Assembly (NCBI GenBank): GCA_963777095.1 | Contig: CAVZOY010000004.1 | Span: 124,001 to 188,000 of the forward strand | Reading direction: 5' to 3' | DNA: 64,000 nucleotides | Source: CAVZOY01 sp963777095 | Lineage (GTDB): Bacteria; Actinomycetota; Actinomycetes; Mycobacteriales; Geodermatophilaceae | Part shown: piece by piece, positions 8,466 through 19,529 of the stretch | Numbering within the stretch: position 1 is the first letter of the stretch | Layout of the letters: every line of letters begins with the position of its first letter | The notes under the pieces: generated by a model | The model's input: the letters and a program-made list of their open reading frames with translations, nothing else | What the model was told of the DNA's origin: nothing | The model's database searches: none | Position numbers and translations under genes: made by a program

Positions 8466-8539
8466 CGGGGTGTGGCGCAGCTTGGTAGCGCACCTGCTTT
8501 GGGAGCAGGGGGCCGCAGGTTCAAATCCTGTCACCCCGA
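8466..8539 (+). tRNA. tRNA-Pro (anticodon TGG)
   Basis: Cloverleaf with acceptor CGGGGTG/CACCCCG, anticodon stem CCTGC/GCAGG around loop TTTGGGA (TGG), and T-arm GGTTCAAATCC. No CCA is encoded. It lies 67 bases from the divergent tRNA-Gly and upstream of tig. Confidence 0.95.
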
Positions 8540-8667
8540 CGTCCGTCGAACCCTGGACCGCCACCGGCGCGATGCCGCGACGTCCGTAGACTCGTGGGCC
8601 GACCGACGTGCGCCCCCGCGCGTCCCGTCGTCCCCAGACCCCTGCCGTACCGAGGAGCACTGCCGCT

Positions 8668-10083
8668 GTGAAGAGCACCATCGAAGAACTCGGCCCCACG
8701 CGGGTCAAGATGGCCATCGAGGTGCCGTGGGGGGATCTGGACCACGCCTTCGGCGAGGTCTACAAGGAGCTGGGCAAGCAGGTGCGCGTGCCGGGCTTCC
8801 GCCCCGGCAAGGTGCCCAACCGGGTGCTCGACCAGCGCATCGGCCGGCCGGTGATCCTCGAGCAGGTCGTGCAGCACGCGGTGCCCGAGGTCTACGGCGA
8901 GGTCGTCCGCGAGAACCAGGTGCGGGTCATCGGCCAGCCCGACATCGAGGTCACCCGCCTCGACGACAACGACACCCTCGCGTTCACCGCCGAGGTCGAC
9001 GTCGCGCCGAAGCTCGAGCTGCCGGCGCTGGAGGACCTCGCGGTCACCGTCGACGACGTCGAGGTCAGCGACGAGGAGATCGACCAGCAGGTCGACGTCA
9101 TGCGCGAGCGCTTCGGCATGCTCACCGCCGTCGAGCGCGCGGCCGAGGACGGCGACTTCGTGTCGATCGACCTCGAGGCGACGCTCGACGGCGAGGTGCT
9201 CGAGGACGGCACCACCAGCGGCATGTCCTACGAGGTCGGCTCGGGCAACCTCATGGACGGCCTGGACGACGCCGTCCGCGGACTGTCGGCCGACGAGTCG
9301 AAGACCTTCACGACGGCGCTGCTCAGCGGCCCGAACGCCGGCCAGGAGGCCGAGGTCACCGTGACCGTCCGCTCGGTCAAGGCCAAGGAGCTGCCCGAGC
9401 TCGACGACGACTTCGCCTCCACCGCCAGCGAGTTCGACACCCTCGCCGAGCTGCGCGACGACGTCCGCACCCGGCTGGGCCGCGCCAAGGTCATGGGCCA
9501 GGGCGCGCAGGCCCGCGACAAGCTGGTCGACCACCTCGTCGAGACGATCGAGGTGCCGATCCCCGAGACGCTCGTCGAGCGCGAGGTCGAGTGGCGCAAC
9601 CGGGCGTTCGAGCAGGAGCTGCAGAACGCCGGGATGGACTGGGACACCTTCCTGCAGATCTCCGGCGGGCAGGACCGCGAGGAGTACGACGCCGAGCAGC
9701 GCGGCAACGTCGAGAAGGCCGTCAAGACGCAGTTCATCCTCGACGCGATCGCCGACGCCCGAGAGGTCACCGTCGACAACGACGATCTGTCGGCGCAGAT
9801 CATGGCGCAGGCGCAGCGCAGCCGGGTGAGCCCCGAGCAGTACGCGCAGCAGCTGCAGCAGAGCGGCAACATCGCCGAGTTCGTCGCCGACGTCCGCCGC
9901 ACCAAGACCCTCGCCCAGCTGCTCGAGCAGACGACGATCACCGACGCGTCGGGCAACACCGTCGACCTCGAGGCGCTGCGCCCGAAGACCGTCCAGGCCC
10001 CCGCCGAGGAGACCGCTGCAGAGCCGGACGAGGCTCCGGAGCAGCCCGCCACGGAGTCCGAGGAGGACACCGCCAAGGCCTGA
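8668..10083 (+). CDS. tig: Trigger factor
   Basis: Ribosome-bound peptidyl-prolyl isomerase and chaperone that meets nascent chains at the exit tunnel. 471 residues, normal length. The ribosome-docking signature GFRPGKVP lies at residues 43-50; the central FKBP-like domain includes EDGDFVSIDLEATLDGE; the C-terminal helical chaperone arms follow and the acidic Ala/Glu/Pro tail is typical of actinobacterial members. GTG 8668 has CGAGGAG upstream and fits the family N-terminus (VKSTIEELGPTRVKM). It precedes clpP1P2 and clpX, the usual actinobacterial arrangement linking folding and proteolysis. Confidence 0.96.
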   Translation: MKSTIEELGPTRVKMAIEVPWGDLDHAFGEVYKELGKQVRVPGFRPGKVPNRVLDQRIGRPVILEQVVQHAVPEVYGEVVRENQVRVIGQPDIEVTRLDDNDTLAFTAEVDVAPKLELPALEDLAVTVDDVEVSDEEIDQQVDVMRERFGMLTAVERAAEDGDFVSIDLEATLDGEVLEDGTTSGMSYEVGSGNLMDGLDDAVRGLSADESKTFTTALLSGPNAGQEAEVTVTVRSVKAKELPELDDDFASTASEFDTLAELRDDVRTRLGRAKVMGQGAQARDKLVDHLVETIEVPIPETLVEREVEWRNRAFEQELQNAGMDWDTFLQISGGQDREEYDAEQRGNVEKAVKTQFILDAIADAREVTVDNDDLSAQIMAQAQRSRVSPEQYAQQLQQSGNIAEFVADVRRTKTLAQLLEQTTITDASGNTVDLEALRPKTVQAPAEETAAEPDEAPEQPATESEEDTAKA

Positions 10084-10322
10084 CCTGCGCCGACGCGCCG
10101 ACGCCGCCCTTCCCGATCCGGGAGGGGCGGCGTCGCCGTTTCCGGGGCGTCCCGCTGCGCCGTCGGCGAACACCCCCCGCGCCGGGAGTCCCCTGTCACG
10201 GGTCCGCGTTAGGGTCGACGTCAGACCCAGGCGAACACCCGCGGGAGACCCCGCCGGGCAGTACCAACCGCCCCGTCCAACGACACCGACTGCACCACAG
10301 TCCTACGGAGGTCACCGCACCC

Positions 10323-10958
10323 GTGAGCACGAACCCGTACCCGGCCGGTGCGCCGCTGCTGCGCTCCAACGGCGGAGGGATGAACCTCGGCGACTCCGTC
10401 TACGAGCGCCTGCTCCGCGAGCGCATCATCTTCCTCGGCACGCAGGTGGACGACGTGATCGCCAACCAGCTCGCCGCCCAGATGCTGCTGCTGTCCGCCG
10501 AGGACCCGAAGCGCGACATCCACCTCTACATCAACTCGCCCGGCGGCTCGGTCAGCGCCGGCATGGCGATCTACGACACGATGCAGTTCATCGACTGCGA
10601 CGTCGCCACCTACGGCATGGGCCTGGCCGCCTCGATGGGCCAGTTCCTGCTCACTGCGGGCACCAAGGGCAAGCGCTACGCCCTGCCGCACGCGCGGATC
10701 ATGATGCACCAGCCCTCGGCCGGCGTCGGCGGCACCGCGGCCGACATCGCCATCCAGGCCGACCTGTTCCGCCGTACCAAGCGCGAGCTCAACGAGCTGC
10801 AGTCGCAGCACACCGGGCAGCCGGTCGAGCAGATCGAGCGCGACTCCGACCGCGACCGCTGGTTCACCGCGGCGGAGGCGCTCGAGTACGGCTTCGTCGA
10901 CCACGTGGTGAGCAAGGCCGCCATGACCGACAGCACCAACCCGGTCACCGACAACTGA
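10323..10958 (+). CDS. clpP: ATP-dependent Clp protease proteolytic subunit 1
   Basis: Serine peptidase that forms the ClpP1P2 barrel fed by ClpX or ClpC. 211 residues. Catalytic triad visible: Ser104 in GLAASMG, His129 in IMMHQP, Asp174 in QIERDSDRD. GTG 10323 follows CTACGGAGG. It is followed after 18 bases by a second clpP; Actinobacteria need both, as the active enzyme is a mixed two-ring complex. Intact and normal. Confidence 0.96.
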   Translation: MSTNPYPAGAPLLRSNGGGMNLGDSVYERLLRERIIFLGTQVDDVIANQLAAQMLLLSAEDPKRDIHLYINSPGGSVSAGMAIYDTMQFIDCDVATYGMGLAASMGQFLLTAGTKGKRYALPHARIMMHQPSAGVGGTAADIAIQADLFRRTKRELNELQSQHTGQPVEQIERDSDRDRWFTAAEALEYGFVDHVVSKAAMTDSTNPVTDN

Positions 10959-10976
10959 CGGTTCGGAGGAACTGAC

Positions 10977-11603
10977 ATGAGCTTCCAGATGCCCTCCAGC
11001 CGCTACATCCTGCCCTCCTTCGTGGAGCGCACGAGCTACGGCATGAAGGAGTCCAACCCCTACAACAAGCTCTTCGAGGAACGGATCATCTTCCTCGGGG
11101 TGCAGATCGACGACGCGTCGGCGAACGACGTGATGGCGCAGCTCATCACGCTCGAGTCGAACGACCCCGATCGCGACATCACGATCTACATCAACTCGCC
11201 CGGTGGCTCGTTCACCTCGCTGATGGCGATCTACGACACGATGATGTTCGTCCGCCCGGACATCCAGACCGTGTGCATGGGGCAGGCCGCCTCGGCGGCC
11301 GCCGTCCTCCTGGCTGCCGGCACCCCCGGCAAGCGGCTGGCGCTGCCGTACTCCCGCGTGCTGATCCACCAGCCCTCCGGCGAGGCCGGCGGCCAGGTCT
11401 CCGACCTGGAGATCCACGCCGCCGAGATCCAGCGGGTGCGCGCGCAGATGGAGGAGATCCTGGCGCGGCACACCGGCCGGTCGGTCGAACAGGTCCGCCT
11501 CGACATCGACCGCGACAAGATCCTGACGGCCCAGGAGGCCAAGGAGTACGGGATCGTCGACGAAGTCATCCAGAGCCGGAAGCTCAACGCACTCCCGGTA
11601 TGA
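10977..11603 (+). CDS. clpP: ATP-dependent Clp protease proteolytic subunit 2
   Basis: Second ClpP subunit, 208 residues, partner of the preceding gene. Active site Ser106 in GQAASAAA and His131 in LIHQP. ATG 10977 has CGGAGG nine bases upstream. The longer N-terminus (YILPSFVERTSYGMKESNPY) is typical of actinobacterial ClpP2. It shares an operon with clpP1; a hairpin separates it from clpX. Confidence 0.96.
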   Translation: MSFQMPSSRYILPSFVERTSYGMKESNPYNKLFEERIIFLGVQIDDASANDVMAQLITLESNDPDRDITIYINSPGGSFTSLMAIYDTMMFVRPDIQTVCMGQAASAAAVLLAAGTPGKRLALPYSRVLIHQPSGEAGGQVSDLEIHAAEIQRVRAQMEEILARHTGRSVEQVRLDIDRDKILTAQEAKEYGIVDEVIQSRKLNALPV

Positions 11604-11638
11604 CCCTGCGTGATGAAAGACCCCGCCTGAGCTGAAAG

Positions 11639-11683
11639 CGGTACGGGTCGAGGGGGCGTATGCCGCACACTCGACCCGTACCG
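11639..11683. terminator. Hairpin between clpP2 and clpX
   Basis: A perfect 14-base inverted repeat (CGGTACGGGTCGAG at 11639-11652, its complement at 11670-11683) with a 17-base loop, 36 bases after the clpP2 stop. There is no T-run after it. It most likely ends or protects the clpP transcript so that clpX can be expressed separately; an operator role is also possible. Confidence 0.55.
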
Positions 11684-11915
11684 TTCCAGGGGCAGGCGGA
11701 GCGGAGGCGACGGATGTTGTGTCGCCGCCGGACCGGGTGAGTCATTGCCTCTTCCGGTCGGTAGTGACAGGTACGGTCGGCGAGCGCCCGATCCCCGGCC
11801 CCAAGCGCCGGGAGGAGAGCCTCGCGGACAGCAGCGAGGCCAGCAGGGCACGGCAGCACGACACGCACGCAGGGGCCTTACTTCCCGAGGCCCGGTCTGA
11901 GGTGGAGGACAGCTC

Positions 11916-13190
<1,275 letters not shown>

Positions 13191-13210
13191 TCTGACGCAA
13201 CTGCCAGACC

Positions 13211-13250
13211 GGAGAGGCCCAGAACCCGCGAGGTTCTGGGCCTCTCCGTT
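13211..13250 (+). terminator. Rho-independent terminator after clpX
   Basis: A perfect 16-base stem (13211-13226 with 13232-13247) around the loop CGCGA, followed by GTTT. It lies 20 bases past the clpX stop and ends where the convergent hydrolase gene ends, so it may serve both directions. Confidence 0.88.
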
Positions 13251-13260
13251 TCGCCCTATG

Positions 13261-14040
13261 TCAGCCGGAGCGCGCCACGCGCGCGAGCCATTCGGCGAGC
13301 AGGGCGCGGAGGAGTTCCGGCTGTTCGTGGGGCAAGGCGTGCCCCGCGTCGTCGACCACGGCGAGCGAGGCGTGCGGATAGTGGTCGAGCAGGTCGGCAG
13401 TGGCGGCATACCCGACCGTCGAGTCCAGCCGACCCGCGACGAGCACGGTCGGACCCGCATAGGCCGGCGCGGAATCGGGGGTGAGCGCCCACCTCTCGCC
13501 GATCCGCTCGAGCGCCACCTCGTCGACGAGCGCGGCGGCCGGGGCGACGTAGCGCTCGTACCGTTCGAGCATCGCCGGGGTGTGGATCACGAAGTAGCTC
13601 CGGAAGTCCTCGTTCCCGAGCACACCCGAGCCGACGACGACACGGTGCTCCGGGACGTCGCGCAGTCCGGGCAGCAACGGGCAGACGAGCGCCAGACCGG
13701 CGACCTGCGCCGGGCGCCGTGCGGCCATCGCCCGCGCGTAGTACGCGCCCGCCGAGTGACCGATGAGCAGGTACGGAATTCCCCCGGTGACCTCGGTGGC
13801 GAAGTCGAGCAGCGTGTCGAGGACGTCGTCGGCGCTGCGCAGCGTGTCGGGAGCGGTCGTCCGGCCCATGCCAGGGAGGTCCGGATAGATCCGTCGCAGC
13901 CTCGTGGCGCCGCCGAGAACGGGCTCGAAGCCCGCCTCGGCCTCGCGGTGGTCGACGCCGGCGCCGTGGAGCACCAGCACGGGCCGACCGGTCCCGTGCT
14001 CCACGTAGTGGACGACCACCTCGCCCGCGCGGATCTCCAT
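13261..14040 (-). CDS. Alpha/beta hydrolase
   Basis: 259-residue soluble hydrolase. Nucleophile elbow GHSAG with Ser96, acid Asp206 in VAGRLDSTVG, and His234 in DDAGHALP complete the triad; the oxyanion HG motif is LHGAG near residue 25. ATG 14040 is preferred over an upstream in-frame ATG because TAGCTT lies eight bases before it (leaderless promoter). Substrate cannot be told: the family includes esterases, haloperoxidases and dehalogenases. Convergent with clpX, and sharing its terminator region. Confidence 0.82.
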   Translation of the reverse strand: MEIRAGEVVVHYVEHGTGRPVLVLHGAGVDHREAEAGFEPVLGGATRLRRIYPDLPGMGRTTAPDTLRSADDVLDTLLDFATEVTGGIPYLLIGHSAGAYYARAMAARRPAQVAGLALVCPLLPGLRDVPEHRVVVGSGVLGNEDFRSYFVIHTPAMLERYERYVAPAAALVDEVALERIGERWALTPDSAPAYAGPTVLVAGRLDSTVGYAATADLLDHYPHASLAVVDDAGHALPHEQPELLRALLAEWLARVARSG

Positions 14041-14081
14041 CCCGCGCAAAGCTAGCGGGGGCACGGCGGTTCAGCGGCGGA

Positions 14082-16675
14082 TCAGCCCTCGACCTCCGCG
14101 AGGACGACGTCCACCGTGACCTCGCCCTCGCCGGGCTCGATGGCCAGCGAGCGGATCCGGCCGGCGTCGACCAGGTCCGCGCGACCGGCCTCGACCAGGG
14201 CGACCGACGGCGTGCGGACGACGGCGGTCTCGACGTCGGCGCGCATCGACACCTTGGCGTCGGACTTGGCCTTGCGCACACCGGCCAGCGCCGCCGCGAC
14301 CGCGCCGACGACGGCCGGGTCGCCGTCCGACGGCAGCTCGTCAGCGGTGGGCCACGCGGCGCGGTGCACCGACCCGGTCTGCCACCACGACCAGACCTCC
14401 TCGGTGACGAACGGCAGCACCGGCGCGAACAGCCGCAGCTGCAGCGACAGGGCCAGCGCCAGCGTGGCCTGCGCCGACTCCGCCGCGGGTCCGGAGCCGT
14501 AGGCGCGGGTCTTCACGAGCTCGACGTAGTCGTCGCAGAACGACCAGAAGAACGACTCCGCGACCTCGAGCGCGCGCGTGTAGTTGTAGGCCTCCATCGC
14601 GTCGGTCGCCTCGGAGACCACGGCGGCCAGCGCCGTCAGCAGACCGCGGTCGAGCGGCTCGGTGATCCGGTCGGCGGCCGAGCCCAGGTCGACGCCGACG
14701 GCGCCCAGCCCCAGCACGAACTTGCCGACGTTGAGGATCTTCATCGCCAGCCGCCGGCCGACCTTCATCTGCGTCTCGTCGAACGGCGAGTCGGCACCCG
14801 GCCGGGCACCGGCGGCCCGCCAGCGCACGGCGTCGGTGCCGTACCGCTCGAGCACGTCGATCGGCGTGGTCGCGTTGCCCTTCGACTTCGACATCTTCTT
14901 GCGGTCGGGGTCGACCACGAAGCCGGAGATGGTGGCGTGCGTCCACGGCACCGTGCCGTGCTCGAAGTGCGAGCGGACGACGGTGGAGAACAGCCAGGTG
15001 CGGATGATGTCGTGCGCCTGCGGCCGCTGGTCCATCGGGAACACCGCGGCGAACAGCTCGGGGTCGGTCTCCCAGCCCGAGGCCACCTGCGGCGACAGCG
15101 ACGACGTCGCCCAGGTGTCCATGACGTCGGGGTCGCCGATGAACCCGCCCGGCACGCCCCGCTGCGACTCGTCGAAGCCCGGCGGCACGTCGGACGACGG
15201 GTCGACCGGCAGCGACTCGGGCGAGGCGAGGATCGGCTCGTCGTGCAGCGGCTCGCCGGCCTCGTCCAGCCGGTACCAGGCCGGGAAGGGCACGCCGAAG
15301 TAGCGCTGGCGGCTGATCAGCCAGTCGCCGTTGAGCCCCTCGACCCAGTTCTCGTACCGGTGCCGCATGTGCTCGGGCACCCACTGGATCTCCCGGCCGC
15401 GCGCGATCAGCGCGTCCCGGAGGTCGGCGTCCCGGCCGCCGTTGCGGATGTACCACTGCCGCGTGGTGACGATCTCGAGCGGGCGCTCGCCCTTCTCGTA
15501 GAACTTCACCGGGTGCGTGATCGGCTTCGGCTCGCCGTCCAGGTCGCCGGACTCGCGCAGCAGCTCGACCATCCGCTGCTGGGCGCTGAACACCGTCTTG
15601 CCGGCCAGTTCCGCGTACGACTCGGCGGGCACGTCCGGCGGCGCGTCCGGCAGCAGCCGGCCGTCCCAGCCCACGATGGCCCGGGTCGGCAGCTGCAGCT
15701 CGCGCCACCAGGTGACGTCGTTGAGGTCGCCGAAGGTGCAGATCATGGCGATGCCCGAGCCCTTGTCCGGCTCGGCGAGGCGGTGCGCCACCACCGGCAC
15801 CTCGACGCCGAACACCGGCGTCCGCACCGTCTTGCCGAACAGCGACTGGTAGCGCTCGTCGTCGGGGTGCGCGACCAGCGCGACGCACGCCGGCAGCAGC
15901 TCCGGCCGGGTGGTCTCGATGAACACCGGCCCGTGCGGCGCGGAGAACGCGATCCGGTGGTAGGCGCCGGGCCGCTCGCGGTCCTCGAGCTCGGCCTGGG
16001 CGACCGCCGTCCGGAACGTCACGTCCCAGAGCGTCGGCGCCTCCTGCGAGTACGCCTCGCCGCGGGCGAGGTTGCGCAGGAACGCCCGCTGCGCCGTGGC
16101 GCGCGAGTACTCGGAGATGGTCCGGTAGACGTTCGACCAGTCCACCGAGAGGCCGACGCGGCGCCACAGCTGCTCGAAGGCGTGCTCGTCCTCCTCGGTC
16201 AGCCGCATGCACAGCTCGACGAAGTTGCGGCGCGAGACCGGGATCTGGGCTCTGTCGACTTGCTGGGCTTCTCCGGCGGCTCGAACGACGGGTCGTAGTG
16301 CAGCGACGGGTCGCAGCGGACGCCGTAGTAGTTCTGCACCCGCCGCTCGGTGGGCAGGCCGTTGTCGTCCCAGCCCATCGGGTAGTAGACGTGCTTGCCG
16401 CGCATCCGCTGGTAGCGGGCCACGAAGTCGGTGTGCGTGTAGCTGAACACGTGCCCGACGTGCAGCGACCCGGACGCCGTCGGGGGAGGGGTGTCGATCG
16501 CCCAGATCTGCTCGCGCGGACCGGCCAGCGCGGCCTCGCGGTCGAAGCCGTACACGTCGGACGACGCCCATGCCGCGATCCACTTGTCCTCGAGCCCGTC
16601 GAGCGTCGGCTTCTCCGGTACACCGGCAGTGGCTCCCGGGGCCGAGGGGTCCGGGCGGGAGATGTCGGCAACCAT
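14082..16675 (-). CDS. valS: Valyl-tRNA synthetase (one frameshift)
   Basis: Class I synthetase charging tRNA-Val. HVGH (the HIGH motif) at residues 72-75, KMSKS in DRKKMSKSKGN, and the CP1 editing domain between. Full length would be about 864 residues, normal for actinobacterial ValS. One base is missing near 16260: the first part reads to EPPEKPSK, the second resumes at VDRAQIPVSRRNF. The enzyme is essential, so a sequencing deletion is far more likely than a real mutation. ATG 16675 has TAGGAT seven bases upstream, suggesting a leaderless mRNA. Confidence 0.95.
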
Positions 16676-16756
16676 GCATCGCATCCTAGGAAGCCGCGGC
16701 AACGCGATTCCGCGCACGCCGGGGAACGCCGGGCGCGCGCCGTCCGTGAGGCAAGC

Positions 16757-17212
16757 GTGGACACCGTGCGGTTGCTGCTCAACCTGGTCTGGCTCGTGCT
16801 GCAGGGATGGATCCTGGCGCTGGCCTACCTGCTGGCCGGGCTGATCGCCTGCCTGCTCGTCGTCACGATCCCCTTCGGCATCGCCTCGTTCCGGCTGGCG
16901 GCCTTCGTCGTCTGGCCGTTCGGTCGCACCACGGTGCGTGCCCCGGGCGCCGGGGTCGCCTCGGCGGTGGGCAACCTGCTGTGGTTCCTCGTCGCGGGCT
17001 GGTGGCTGGCCGTGATCCACATCGTGTCCGGCATCGCGTTCTGCCTGACGATCATCGGCATCCCCTTCGGGATCGCGTCCTTCAAGCTGGCGGCAGTGGG
17101 CCTGTTCCCCCTCGGCAAGCGGGTGGTGGAGACGGCACCGCCGCGGGACTGGCTGCACGCCGGCAGCAGCGTGGTGCACGGGGCGCCCCGGGAGCGCGCG
17201 GTCGCCGGCTGA
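16757..17212 (+). CDS. YccF domain-containing membrane protein
   Basis: 151-residue inner-membrane protein with two similar halves. Each half has a long hydrophobic helix followed by the signature IPFGIASF-(R/K)-LA, seen at about residues 38-48 and again near 105-115. This duplicated motif defines the YccF (DUF307) family. Function unknown; the E. coli member sits beside a mechanosensitive channel. Divergent from valS; the GTG start at 16757 is chosen to begin just before the first membrane helix. Confidence 0.85.
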   Translation: MDTVRLLLNLVWLVLQGWILALAYLLAGLIACLLVVTIPFGIASFRLAAFVVWPFGRTTVRAPGAGVASAVGNLLWFLVAGWWLAVIHIVSGIAFCLTIIGIPFGIASFKLAAVGLFPLGKRVVETAPPRDWLHAGSSVVHGAPRERAVAG

Positions 17213-17233
17213 GCGGCTGGCATCCTGGGCACC

Positions 17234-18598
17234 GTGATCAGCGGCGGTACGTCCGAGGGCGCCGAACTGGCGCGCGTCGAGAAGGCGCTGCTTGCGAGGT
17301 GGCCGGAGAGCAAGCTGGAGCCGTCGCTCGCGCGGATCACCGCGCTGGTCGACCTCCTGGGCTCCCCGCACCGCGCCATGCCGGTGATCCAGGTGGCCGG
17401 CACCAACGGCAAGACGACCACCGCCCGCATGATCGACGAGCTGCTGCGCGGCTTCGGCCTGCGCGTCGGCCGGTTCACCAGCCCGCACCTGCAGTCGATC
17501 CGCGAGCGGATCGTGCTCGACGGCGAGCCGGTCGCGCCCGACCGCTTCGTCGAGACCTACGACGACATCGCGCCCTACGTGCAGATGGTGGACGCCGCCT
17601 CCGACGTCCCGCTGTCCTTCTTCGAGGTCATGGTCGGCATGGCGTACGCGCTCTTCGCCGACGCGCCGGTCGACGTCGCCGTCATCGAGGTGGGCATGGG
17701 CGGCACCTGGGACGCCACCAACGTCGCCGACGCCCGCGTCGCCGTCGTCACGCCGGTCGACCTCGACCACGCCGAGTACCTGGGCCCGGACGTCGGCACG
17801 ATCGCGGGGGAGAAGGCCGGGATCATCAAGGCCGACGCCATCGCGGTGCTGGCCCGTCAGCAGCCCGCGGCGCTCGACGCGCTGGTCCGCCGCGCCGTCG
17901 AGAAGGACGCCGTCGTCGCGCGCGAGGGCACCGAGTTCGGCGTCCTGGAGCGCCGGGTGGCCGTCGGCGGCCAGCAGATCCGGCTGCAGGGCCTCGGCGG
18001 CGAGTACGAGGAGGTCTTCCTGCCGCTGTTCGGCGCGCACCAGGCGCAGAACGCGGTCACCGCGCTCGCCGCGGTCGAGGCCTTCCTCGGCGCCGGGGCG
18101 GCGACCGGACCGATCGAGCAGGAGACCGTGCGCGCCGCGTTCGGCTCGGTCACCTCGCCCGGCCGGCTGGAGCGGGTGCGCACCAGCCCGACGGTGCTGG
18201 TGGACGCCGCGCACAACCCGGCCGGGGTCGCCGCCACCGTCGACGCGATCCGGGAGTCCTTCGACTTCACCCGGCTCGTCGGGGTGGTCGGCGTCGTCCG
18301 CGGCAAGGACGTGAGCGGCATGCTCGCGGCGCTGGAGGACATCTGCGCCGAGCTCGTCGTCACCCAGAACGGCTCGCAGCGGGCGATGCCGGCCGACGAG
18401 CTGGGTGCGCTGGCCGTCGACGTCTTCGGCGCCGACCGGGTGAGCGTGTCGCCCCGGCTGTCGGAGGCGGTGACGGAGGCGATCGAGCTGGCCGAGGCCG
18501 GTCCGGACGACGCCCTGGGCGGCTCCGGTGTGCTGGTGATCGGCAGCGTGATCACGGCGGGGGAGGCGCGCACCCTGATGGCCGGGGCACGCGCATGA
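17234..18598 (+). CDS. folC: Folylpolyglutamate synthase/dihydrofolate synthase
   Basis: Adds glutamates to folates (and glutamate to dihydropteroate), keeping the cofactors in the cell. 454 residues. ATP-binding loop GTNGKTTT at 56-63, the SPHLQSIRERI segment, and EVGMGGTWDATN typical of the Mur-ligase-like fold; C-terminal domain contains DAAHNPAG. GTG 17234 has CATCCT seven bases upstream. It overlaps the next gene by four bases (ATGA), so the two are co-translated. Confidence 0.95.
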   Translation: MISGGTSEGAELARVEKALLARWPESKLEPSLARITALVDLLGSPHRAMPVIQVAGTNGKTTTARMIDELLRGFGLRVGRFTSPHLQSIRERIVLDGEPVAPDRFVETYDDIAPYVQMVDAASDVPLSFFEVMVGMAYALFADAPVDVAVIEVGMGGTWDATNVADARVAVVTPVDLDHAEYLGPDVGTIAGEKAGIIKADAIAVLARQQPAALDALVRRAVEKDAVVAREGTEFGVLERRVAVGGQQIRLQGLGGEYEEVFLPLFGAHQAQNAVTALAAVEAFLGAGAATGPIEQETVRAAFGSVTSPGRLERVRTSPTVLVDAAHNPAGVAATVDAIRESFDFTRLVGVVGVVRGKDVSGMLAALEDICAELVVTQNGSQRAMPADELGALAVDVFGADRVSVSPRLSEAVTEAIELAEAGPDDALGGSGVLVIGSVITAGEARTLMAGARA

Positions 18599-18993
18599 CC
18601 GCCACCGACCCGCCGCGCGCGGCCCGCGCCCTCGGCGGTGCCGCGGCCGCGGTGCTGGTGCTCGAGGGCATCGCCGTGCTGTTCGTGCCGCGCGGGATCG
18701 CGCAGAGCGGCGAGGGGCTGACCGGCGTCCGGCTGACCCTGCTGCTCGTGCTGGCCGTCGTCCTGATCCTGGCGAGCGGACTGCAGCGCCGTCCGCAGGG
18801 TGCGCTGATCGGCACCGTGCTGCAGGTGCCGCTGCTGCTCACCGGGCTGATGAACGGCGTGATGTGGTTCCTCGGCGGCCTGTTCGTGCTGATCTGGCTG
18901 TACCTGCTGCAGGTGCGCAAGGAGCTGCTCGGCTCGCCCTTCGGGGCCGTCGCGCACCGTGCCGGGGAGAACGGCGACCGCGCCACCTCGTAG
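18595..18993 (+). CDS. DUF4233 membrane protein
   Basis: 132-residue protein with four hydrophobic segments, one near the N-terminus (GGAAAAVLVLEGIAVLF), two in the middle and one ending in LFVLIWLYLLQVRKEL. It is the conserved actinobacterial companion of FolC (DUF4233) and overlaps folC by four bases. Function unknown. Ends in a TAG stop, of interest because this genome also has a UAG-reading tRNA-Sec. The TAG forms part of the TAGGCT element before ndk. Confidence 0.85.
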   Translation: MTATDPPRAARALGGAAAAVLVLEGIAVLFVPRGIAQSGEGLTGVRLTLLLVLAVVLILASGLQRRPQGALIGTVLQVPLLLTGLMNGVMWFLGGLFVLIWLYLLQVRKELLGSPFGAVAHRAGENGDRATS

Positions 18994-19004
18994 GCTGCCG
19001 CCCC

Positions 19005-19418
19005 GTGACTGCTGAGCGCACCCTGATCCTGGTCAAGCCCGACGGCGTCGCCCGCGGCCTCGTGGGCGAGGTCCTCTCCCGGCTCGAGGCCAAGGGCCTG
19101 CGGCTGGTGGCCGCCGAGCTGCGCACCCTGACGCGCGAGACCGCCGAGCAGCACTACGCCGAGCACAGCGAGCGGCCGTTCTTCGGCCCGCTGGTCGAGT
19201 TCATCACCGGCGGTCCGCTGCTGGCCGTCGTCGCCGAGGGTCCGCGGGCCATCGAGGCGTTCCGCGCGCTGGCCGGCGCGACCGACCCGGTCAAGGCCGC
19301 GCCGGGCACCATCCGCGGCGACTTCGCCCTCGAGGTGCAGAACAACATCGTGCACGGCTCGGACTCGCCGGAGTCCGCCGAGCGCGAGGTGAAGCTCTTC
19401 TTCCCCGACCTGGGCTAG
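19005..19418 (+). CDS. ndk: Nucleoside diphosphate kinase
   Basis: Transfers the gamma phosphate between nucleoside di- and triphosphates through a phosphohistidine. 137 residues, normal. The active-site motif NNIVHGSDS carries His117; the N-terminal TLILVKPDGVARGLVGE is diagnostic. GTG 19005 lies eight bases after TAGGCT, which overlaps the upstream stop codon; no ribosome binding site is present, so a leaderless transcript is likely. Ends in TAG. Confidence 0.96.
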   Translation: MTAERTLILVKPDGVARGLVGEVLSRLEAKGLRLVAAELRTLTRETAEQHYAEHSERPFFGPLVEFITGGPLLAVVAEGPRAIEAFRALAGATDPVKAAPGTIRGDFALEVQNNIVHGSDSPESAEREVKLFFPDLG

Positions 19419-19427
19419 GACCTCCGC

Positions 19428-19485
19428 CGAGATCGGCGATCTCGCACACTTTGCGCCGCCAAGGCGTACGACATCGCCGATCTCG
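19428..19485. repeat. Inverted repeat after ndk
   Basis: Arms CGAGATCGGCGAT (19428-19440) and its exact complement (19473-19485) enclose 32 bases. The left arm with its flank (GAGATCGGCGATCTC) can also fold on itself. No T-run follows. It could be a terminator or an intergenic palindromic repeat unit. Confidence 0.6.
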
Positions 19486-19529
19486 ACGTCCCGTCGATGA
19501 TTTCGGCGCTTCGATCGCGTCATCAGGAC

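Noticed and set aside
8472..10958. 828-codon open frame spanning tRNA-Pro, tig and clpP1
   Set aside because: It reads tig out of frame and joins clpP1 only by chance; the real genes are defined by motifs and starts.
14364..16298. 644-codon plus-strand open frame opposite valS
   Set aside because: Antisense shadow; valS motifs HVGH and KMSKS are on the minus strand.
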